From: JBLHGU01 sp047615875 | Lineage (GTDB): Bacteria > Pseudomonadota > Gammaproteobacteria > Arenicellales > CAJQKF01 | Direction of reading: 5' to 3' | Length of the DNA: 10,910 bases | NCBI GenBank assembly: GCA_047615875.1 | Contig: JBLHGU010000166.1 | Location: 1 to 10,910 of the forward strand | Shown here: positions 5,862 through 10,910 of the stretch, piece by piece | How positions within the stretch are numbered: position 1 is the stretch's first letter | Layout of the letters: every line of letters starts with the position of its first letter | The notes under the pieces: model-generated | What the model was told of the DNA's origin: nothing | What the model saw: only the letters and a program-made list of their open reading frames with translations | The model's database searches: none | Translations under genes and position numbers: made by a program

Positions 5862-7280
5862 ATGACTGACAATGTATTGGCCGACCTAAAGGCGACTCTT
5901 CGCGGAGAGTTGATTACTCGAGCAGACGACGAAGCGTTCACCGCCGCACGCTCCCGGGGATGGAACCGCGACCTGAATATTCACGCGAATCCACTGGGCT
6001 TCGTCATCGCCTCGGGAGTACGGGACGTTGCAACGACCGTGAACTACTGTTGGTCGAACAACATCCCGATCACCGTGCGCGGAAAGGGCGCCCATTCTCC
6101 CTACGGGATGGCTAACGACGCAGTCGTGATCGATCTCATGATGATGTCCGCGGTCCGGGTCGACCCCGAGAAGAAACTCGTTTTTGTCCAGGCGGGCGCC
6201 AATGGTGGTGATGTCGATCACGAGACTGCACTGCACGACCTTATTTGCATCACAGGCACTGTCTCGCATACCGGATTCGCCGGCGTCGCACTGGGAGGCG
6301 GCATTGGCCATCTGAGCCGCTGGCTGGGAGCGGTCGTCGACAGCATCGTCGGTTATGAGATGGTCACCGCAGCGGGTGAAGTCATGCGCGTGGATGCAAG
6401 CAAAGACCCGGAGCTTTTCTGGGGCATGCGGGGGAACGGCTCCAGCTTTGGAATCGTGACCGAGTTTGTCCTAAAGCTCGAAGACATGCCTAACAACGGG
6501 ATTATTCGCAGCGCTCCCATCTTGTGGGCTGCCGACAAAGCAAAAGAAGTGATGACCCCCTGGATGAGCCGTATCGCAGATCCAGGGCGTAAGGAAACTG
6601 AAACGCTGCAGTTTGCGTTCCTGCACTCCCCGGACGGCGACCCTGTCTGTGGTGTGGTCCCGCTAATCGTTGGCGAGACAGAAGTGGCGGCTACGACCAC
6701 CTGTGATGAGCTGGCGGCCTATGGAGGCGGGGCAATAGTGCGACAGGACACGCAGCTACCCTACACAGCCCTTCAAGCGGCACTGGATGATCTCTTACCC
6801 TACGGCGAAAACTACTGGGACAAGGGGGTGTTCATCGACTGGGACCCCAGTGACAGTAACGCGGTCAGCAGCATCGTCGACACAGTTGTTCAGCATTGGG
6901 ACGAAAAACCCGACTTCGCTTCTAAACTGTCCACGTTTCTCCTTTTTATGGAAGTTAACGGAGCGGTCGGAAAGGCCGACCCCGAATCCACTTCCTTCGC
7001 CGCTCGGGGCGGCCGCCTGTGGTGCACCGCCATCATCAGCTGGTCAGATGACGATGACTCAAAGCGCACGGCGAGCAAGAAATGGTGTGACGCTTTCGTC
7101 CAAAAGCTGAGCTCATATCATGTAACCACGTATCTCAACAATGCCATGCCAGAGAGCGATTCCGAGATGCTTGGCGTGTTTCCCGAAGCCACCATGAACC
7201 GTCTGCGGGCACTCAAAGCAAAGCACGACCCCGACAACGTGTTCAAGACGGGTGCGTGGCAGTATGAGGCAAACCTATAA
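5862..7280 (+). CDS. FAD-linked oxidase, berberine-bridge/VAO (PCMH) type (472 aa)
   Basis: The protein is a flavin-dependent oxidase or dehydrogenase of the vanillyl-alcohol-oxidase superfamily, which oxidises alcohols, sugars or alkaloid-like substrates. The FAD-binding PCMH domain spans about 40-210. TVRGKGAHSPYG carries His78 at the position of the usual covalent flavin His. GVALGGGIGHLSR (141-153) and FWGMRGNGSSFGIVTEF (186-202) are hallmark motifs. The C-terminal BBE segment RLRALKAKHDPDNVF ends near residue 461. The second flavin-linking Cys of bicovalent enzymes (GxCPxxG) is replaced: here GTVSHTG (132-138), with Val134. Mono-covalent FAD attachment is therefore expected. No signal peptide, so cytoplasmic. 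AAAGGA lies well placed before the ATG. Third codon positions look richer in G and C than in the dehydrogenase gene upstream, which may mean a different origin. The FIST gene follows after 94 bp on the same strand. Confidence 0.93.
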   Translation: MTDNVLADLKATLRGELITRADDEAFTAARSRGWNRDLNIHANPLGFVIASGVRDVATTVNYCWSNNIPITVRGKGAHSPYGMANDAVVIDLMMMSAVRVDPEKKLVFVQAGANGGDVDHETALHDLICITGTVSHTGFAGVALGGGIGHLSRWLGAVVDSIVGYEMVTAAGEVMRVDASKDPELFWGMRGNGSSFGIVTEFVLKLEDMPNNGIIRSAPILWAADKAKEVMTPWMSRIADPGRKETETLQFAFLHSPDGDPVCGVVPLIVGETEVAATTTCDELAAYGGGAIVRQDTQLPYTALQAALDDLLPYGENYWDKGVFIDWDPSDSNAVSSIVDTVVQHWDEKPDFASKLSTFLLFMEVNGAVGKADPESTSFAARGGRLWCTAIISWSDDDDSKRTASKKWCDAFVQKLSSYHVTTYLNNAMPESDSEMLGVFPEATMNRLRALKAKHDPDNVFKTGAWQYEANL

Positions 7281-7374
7281 CTGGGTCCTGCCCTGGTGCG
7301 CACCATTCGGTTTAAGGGAGTTTATACTTTTTGTGTTCGCTTTATAGGAGTCGAAATATTAACGAGAGAATCGC

Positions 7375-8559
7375 ATGAAAGTATCAATAGGCATAGGAAT
7401 CAGCAACAAGGTAGACGGGTATGAAGCGGGTTTAGAGGCGGCAAACACGGCGCACAAGCAGCTGGGTGCGGATGCCCCTGACTTTGTCTTTGTCTTCTCC
7501 ACGATCGGGTACGAGCAGGAAGACATTCTCGATGCTGTCGCTGAAAAATTCGGCGATGTGCCCGTGAGTGGCGCTACTTTCGAAGGTATTATCGGGCGAG
7601 GCTTTGCGGATGAAAGCATGTACGCGGTTCAAGTCGTTGGACTTAAATCCGATGAAGTCCAGTTTCATAATTTTCAGGCAGCGAACGCGGTTGAGAATCC
7701 AATGGAAGCCGGCGAGGAACTCGGGCGACAGGTGGCTGGGATCACACAAGGCGGTAATCGTGCTCTGTTCCTGTTCCCTGATTTCAGAACGAACATCACC
7801 AGTTTATTTGAAGGTATCGAGAAGCATTGCGATCTACCATTCATCGGTGGCACATCTTGCGACAACTTAAAATTTCAGCATGCCTATCAAATTCACAATG
7901 GAGAAGTAACGGAAAATGCCTGTAACGCAGTACTAATGGTCGGTGATTTCGACCTCATGACCATAGTTACCCACGGTAGCGAACCATTAGGTGATCCACG
8001 GATCGTTACAAAATGCGATGGCAACGTAATATACGAAATTGATGGCAAGCCAGCTCTAGACATTGCCAGTGAAGGCTTCGGTGAGGTAATTACTTTAGAT
8101 AACATCGCCAACGCGGTCACGTTAATGGGTGTTGGCTTCAAGACGGAAGCCTCCTCCAATTTTCTATCGCCGTATATCGTACGCGCCATCCATAAATTCG
8201 ATTTCGAGGACAAGTCTTGCATGGTTCCAACCAAAGTGAGCGAAGGCTCGGAGATCCAGTTCATGCGCCGAGATCCACAAAGTATCTTGAATTCGGGCCG
8301 CGTAGCTGCGGAGAAGCTAAGCAATGCGCTCGGCTCCCTGACCCCGACGCCGACACCGGCGTTGATCTGTCAATTTGACTGTGCTGGGAGGGGAAAAATC
8401 ATTGTCGGTGATGATGTTCTCACTGGAATGACTGATTTGCAGGCGGAGTTTGCAGCCACGGTACCATGGATGGGTTCATTCGGCTTTGGCGAAATTTCCC
8501 CTATCGATGGTAAAAACCATTTTCACAACTTCACCGCTACTTTGGCTGTTTTTTATTGA
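7375..8559 (+). CDS. Stand-alone FIST (N+C) sensor protein (394 aa)
   Basis: FIST domains are intracellular sensory domains thought to bind small ligands such as amino acids. They are usually found in or near histidine kinases, chemoreceptors and cyclic-dinucleotide enzymes. Here FIST_N covers about 20-215, with the PVSGATFEGIIG and PFIGGTSCDN glycine-rich turns. FIST_C covers about 220-390, with FDCAGRG (334-340) and GSFGFGEISP…HFHNFTATL (368-390), the standard closing motif. The protein has no transmembrane helix, kinase or other output domain, so it must signal through a partner. Start: ATG with a GAGA element eight bases upstream. The next gene, a GAF-cyclase, begins 60 bases after its stop on the same strand, making the cyclase the obvious candidate partner. 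The 94-bp gap to the oxidase leaves room for a promoter but none is clear. Confidence 0.93.
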   Translation: MKVSIGIGISNKVDGYEAGLEAANTAHKQLGADAPDFVFVFSTIGYEQEDILDAVAEKFGDVPVSGATFEGIIGRGFADESMYAVQVVGLKSDEVQFHNFQAANAVENPMEAGEELGRQVAGITQGGNRALFLFPDFRTNITSLFEGIEKHCDLPFIGGTSCDNLKFQHAYQIHNGEVTENACNAVLMVGDFDLMTIVTHGSEPLGDPRIVTKCDGNVIYEIDGKPALDIASEGFGEVITLDNIANAVTLMGVGFKTEASSNFLSPYIVRAIHKFDFEDKSCMVPTKVSEGSEIQFMRRDPQSILNSGRVAAEKLSNALGSLTPTPTPALICQFDCAGRGKIIVGDDVLTGMTDLQAEFAATVPWMGSFGFGEISPIDGKNHFHNFTATLAVFY

Positions 8560-8567
8560 GATGACGA

Positions 8568-8618
8568 ATGCGACACGTTCTAGTTGACGTCCCCGAAGCG
8601 CTGCTGTTGGTGGTATAA
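8568..8618 (+). other. 16-codon mini-ORF ending one base before the cyclase start
   Basis: An ATG at 8568 opens MRHVLVDVPEALLLVV and stops at TAA 8616-8618. The cyclase ATG is at 8620. It fills almost the whole FIST-cyclase gap. Such an arrangement can couple translation of the downstream gene to a leader peptide. No good ribosome binding site precedes it, and a 16-codon frame can arise by chance, so this is a suggestion only. Confidence 0.25.
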
Positions 8619-8619
8619 A

Positions 8620-10074
8620 ATGGACTCGCACACGTTAGGTTCCCTCGATGCAGACGGGTTGCGTCAGAAGCTCGTCGACGCAGAAAGAAAGTACTATAAA
8701 AACCTTCAAGTACTACAGGAAAAACTGGCCAGACTCGAGGCATTTCAGACGCTGAGCAAGCTTCTGGTTGCCTGTACGGATCCAGCAGATGCACTCGCGA
8801 AGCTGGCTGAACTTTCGATTCAATATATGGGGGTCGAGAAAGCCGTAGTGATCCAGCCAGTAGCAAGTGGATACGAGATTGCCGCCCTCAAGGGTTACCC
8901 GCGTAGGCAGGTCGGAGAGGTTCAACGGGTTATAATTTCCGGTGAGAACAGGCACATCCGCAGGGCTGTCGAAGAGAATACCGCGATATTGCTCGATACT
9001 GTTGATGGCGAGCTAGCAAATGACCTCGACTTTAGCCAGACGATTCTTTGTCCACTACATTCTGAGGAAGGGGTTTTTTTCGGGCTCTACATCATCGGAT
9101 TTTCAGAGAAGAAAAAAGGACTGTTCCGCCCATTCGATCTTTCCGATGTTGAGTTCTTTGATACGATTGGAGCGCAAGTAAGTGCTTTGCTACAGAACCT
9201 GAACTTGCGAGACTCATTTAAGCGGTTCGTCCCTTTCGAGTTCCTTGCTTTACTCGAAAAGACATCTATCCAGGATGTTAATGCGAGTGACAATGTCTCG
9301 CTCAATATGCATGTCATGTTCACCGACCTGCGCGATTTTACACTGATGTCGGAAAGCATGGGGCCTGAAGCAGTGTTCGCGCTTCTCAATGAGTACCTGG
9401 GCGTCATGGAACCACAGATAGCATCGGCGGGTGGTTTCATAAATCAGTATCAGGGGGATGCGATCATGGCCCTTTTTAGTGGAGAGTCCGATGGCGCGGT
9501 TCAAGGGGCCATTCGAATGTGGGAGGCTCTTGGTACTTTGAATAAGGAACGTGCTAAACGAGGAGAGACGTCGCTACGAATAGGTATTGGAATAAATAGC
9601 GGAGAGCTGCTCCTCGGAGCAATTGGCAGCACTAAACGCCTCGATTCGAACGTAGTCGGCGACGCACCGAATCTGGCTTCCCGCGTCGAGGGCATGACTA
9701 AGGTGTACGGGGCAAGGGTTCTCATCTCGGGTAGTACGCATGCCCACCTTTCCCGGCTCTCCGAATTCACACTTCGTGAGCTCGACCGGGTCATTGTTGC
9801 GGGGAAAACCGAGCCAGTTGAAGTCTACGAACTCCTGGATGTTGACTCGGAAGAACTGAGGGAGCAAAAGGCCCGCAGCGCAGCCCGCTTTGCGCAAGGG
9901 TTGCTCTGCTATCGAGCAGGGGAGTTCCGTGATGCGCGGCTTATTTTCGCCGACTGTCTGGTCAAAGCGCCTCTTGATGAGGCGGCGGCACTTTACATCG
10001 GTCGGTGCGTCGAGCTGATTACACGACCCCCTGCGGGTGTATGGGACGGCACGACTGTACTCTCGGGAAAATGA
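8620..10074 (+). CDS. Soluble GAF-class III nucleotidyl (adenylate/guanylate) cyclase with TPR-like tail (484 aa)
   Basis: The protein should make a cyclic nucleotide from a nucleoside triphosphate in the cytoplasm. Domain order: coiled-coil (about 10-45), GAF domain (about 48-192), class III catalytic domain (about 225-408), then a TPR-like helical pair (about 418-465, YRAGEFRDARLIFADCL). Metal-binding Asp residues are D236 (FTDLRDFT) and D280 (QGDAIMALF). The transition-state Asn and Arg are N351 and R355 (NLASRVE). Base selection is unusual: D342 is at the adenine-type position, but the partner Lys is Gln276 (GGFINQYQGD). Pro350 replaces the usual Val before the catalytic Asn. The adenylate or guanylate product is therefore unsure. 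ATG 8620 with GGTGGT upstream is preferred to an in-frame TTG at 8584. GAF is the in-cis regulator; FIST next door may act in trans. Confidence 0.93.
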   Translation: MDSHTLGSLDADGLRQKLVDAERKYYKNLQVLQEKLARLEAFQTLSKLLVACTDPADALAKLAELSIQYMGVEKAVVIQPVASGYEIAALKGYPRRQVGEVQRVIISGENRHIRRAVEENTAILLDTVDGELANDLDFSQTILCPLHSEEGVFFGLYIIGFSEKKKGLFRPFDLSDVEFFDTIGAQVSALLQNLNLRDSFKRFVPFEFLALLEKTSIQDVNASDNVSLNMHVMFTDLRDFTLMSESMGPEAVFALLNEYLGVMEPQIASAGGFINQYQGDAIMALFSGESDGAVQGAIRMWEALGTLNKERAKRGETSLRIGIGINSGELLLGAIGSTKRLDSNVVGDAPNLASRVEGMTKVYGARVLISGSTHAHLSRLSEFTLRELDRVIVAGKTEPVEVYELLDVDSEELREQKARSAARFAQGLLCYRAGEFRDARLIFADCLVKAPLDEAAALYIGRCVELITRPPAGVWDGTTVLSGK

Positions 10075-10449
10075 GCAGGAATGTATCGTGACGTGCGACT
10101 ATAAACGAATGCTTGCTTAACACGCCTGTAGGATTTGGTGGTTGGGCCTGACTTTTTAGAGTACGAAGCAACTCCTGATGTTTCAAATCTCAGTGACTGC
10201 TATGGGCACTTAACGGCCCCTCATCCTTGATCCGCCAGCGTCCGCTTTTCAATCAATTATCTCGTCAAACAGTTCATCAGCTTCCTGGAAATTTGAAAAA
10301 AATATAAAAAATTAAGATGAGAGGTGTTCCCTGGCCCTGACCCGGCCTCACACAGCCCCCCCCTGCATCACATACTATGCAACGCTGTTGCAGGTGTCGA
10401 GTTATTGGTAACTTTTGTTGTGATCTTGCTATGGCGATTTAACGGCCTG

Positions 10450-10546
10450 GATATATCGATTCTGACGCGAATGGACTGGCAGGAAGCCCATCCAAACGCG
10501 CTAACTTTTATAAGCAATACCCGAGGCTAGGGTAAGATTATCGTCG
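10450..10546 (+). repeat. Diverged tandem repeat, unit 1
   Basis: The 5' end GATATATCGATTCTGACGCG and the 3' end CCGAGGCTAGGGTAAGATTA (from 10521, continuing TCGTCG) recur in unit 2 at nearly the same spacing (71 and 70 bases between the conserved ends). The ends match at 17 of 22 and about 21 of 26 positions, while the middles differ. Confidence 0.5.
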
Positions 10547-10564
10547 CTTGCTCAGGCTTGCACT

Positions 10565-10659
10565 GATACATCGATTCTAATGCGCCGAGAGCGTGCGTAA
10601 AGCGTGAGACGGAGCTATCTCGGTTTAGTAGTAGCCGAGGCAGGGTGGGATTATCGGGG
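10565..10659 (+). repeat. Diverged tandem repeat, unit 2
   Basis: GATACATCGATTCTAATGCG begins this unit, and CCGAGGCAGGGTGGGATTAT (from 10635, continuing CGGGG) ends it. It follows unit 1 after 18 bases. Neither unit has an open frame that explains the conservation. Confidence 0.5.
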
Positions 10660-10837
10660 CTGAAACGTGGCAATATTCGTACTTTTCACATTACCTGATA
10701 ACTCAAAAATTCTGCCGTATTGCTGCGCTTCCAGAATCCGGGTAGACCTAGAAGTAACAAAAATTTCACACTATTAGTGAGGAATAATCCATACCGATTT
10801 AGGGTAATAGGTTACAGGTAATCTCGCTAGGTAAGTT

Positions 10838-10843
10838 TATAAT
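10838..10843 (+). promoter_or_regulatory. Possible -10 box for the gene at the right edge
   Basis: A perfect TATAAT lies 33 bases before the start codon at 10877, a sensible leader distance. The best -35 candidate, TTACAG at 10812-10817, is 20 bases away, which is too far for a strong sigma-70 promoter. Confidence 0.3.
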
Positions 10844-10876
10844 TTATTCCAAACAACGACTGAAAGTGAGGCCACC

Positions 10877-10910
10877 ATGAACCAGTTAACTGTTACACCT
10901 ACACGAATAC
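10877..10910 (+). CDS. Start of a gene running off the right edge (product unknown)
   Basis: ATG at 10877 is preceded by GTGAGG at ideal ribosome-binding distance. The frame (MNQLTVTPTRI…) stays open to the window end. Eleven residues are too few to name a product. The good Shine-Dalgarno sequence and the nearby TATAAT box are the reasons for calling it. Confidence 0.5.
   Translation, partial: MNQLTVTPTRI

Larger units (their letters stand above)
10075..10876. other. Gene-poor region of about 800 bp after the cyclase
   Basis: I see no convincing gene. The frame at 10324-10530 uses a GTG start without ribosome binding site and overlaps the first tandem repeat. A minus-strand tail reading FQEADELFDEIID then stop (about 10250-10292) looks protein-like but has no upstream frame. 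An A-rich run (10296-10311) precedes it. The right half contains the diverged tandem repeat pair (10450-10659) and the presumed promoter of the gene starting at 10877. No intrinsic terminator for the cyclase transcript is evident. Confidence 0.55.

Noticed and set aside
10245..10295. Minus-strand protein tail ending EADELFDEIID then stop
   Set aside because: The frame upstream is closed by a stop after about 20 codons, mostly Phe from the A-rich run. No start codon is present.
10324..10530. Plus-strand frame of 68 codons with one hydrophobic segment
   Set aside because: GTG start without ribosome binding site, Pro-rich beginning, and overlap with tandem repeat unit 1. Coding is not supported.

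Overview
The window looks like a chromosomal, partly accessory region from a free-living Gram-negative bacterium, most likely a gammaproteobacterium. This rests on moderate GC, a Sec signal peptide of Gram-negative type, an IS256-family transposase relic that resembles gammaproteobacterial copies, and FIST and class III cyclase signalling genes. The taxonomic placement is an inference from memory of the families; no search was run.

Left part (1-3822). A minus-strand secreted protein with 18-residue repeats runs off the left edge. An AT-rich spacer with clustered palindromes follows, then a 5'-truncated IS256-family transposase relic that still has its right-end inverted repeat. Next come a small charged protein of unknown function (minus strand), a gene-poor stretch with possible coding debris, and a 529-residue minus-strand membrane protein carrying three zinc ribbons.

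Middle (3823-5861). About 800 bases hold no convincing gene but are rich in repeats: an 11-bp inverted pair, a perfect 20-bp inverted repeat bounding 178 bp, and one copy of a structured repeat. A plus-strand zinc-independent medium-chain (quinone-oxidoreductase-like) dehydrogenase follows. A second copy of the structured repeat lies just after it, so the gene sits between two direct repeats.

Right part (5862-10910). Three plus-strand genes follow one another closely: a berberine-bridge-type FAD-linked oxidase with a nested hairpin in its leader, a stand-alone FIST sensor protein, and a soluble GAF-class III nucleotidyl cyclase with a TPR-like tail. FIST and cyclase are separated by 60 bp, and that gap contains a 16-codon mini-ORF ending one base before the cyclase start. 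The simplest reading is a ligand-sensing and cyclic-nucleotide module: FIST senses a small molecule, GAF-CHD makes cAMP or cGMP, and the oxidase is a possible metabolic partner. The cyclase has Gln where the base-selecting Lys normally stands. After the cyclase, about 800 bases contain a pair of diverged tandem repeats and end with the first codons of another plus-strand gene.

The most interesting points are the FIST-cyclase pair with its atypical substrate pocket, the repeat-flanked dehydrogenase, the 178-bp inverted-repeat element, and the uncharacterised triple-zinc-ribbon membrane protein.
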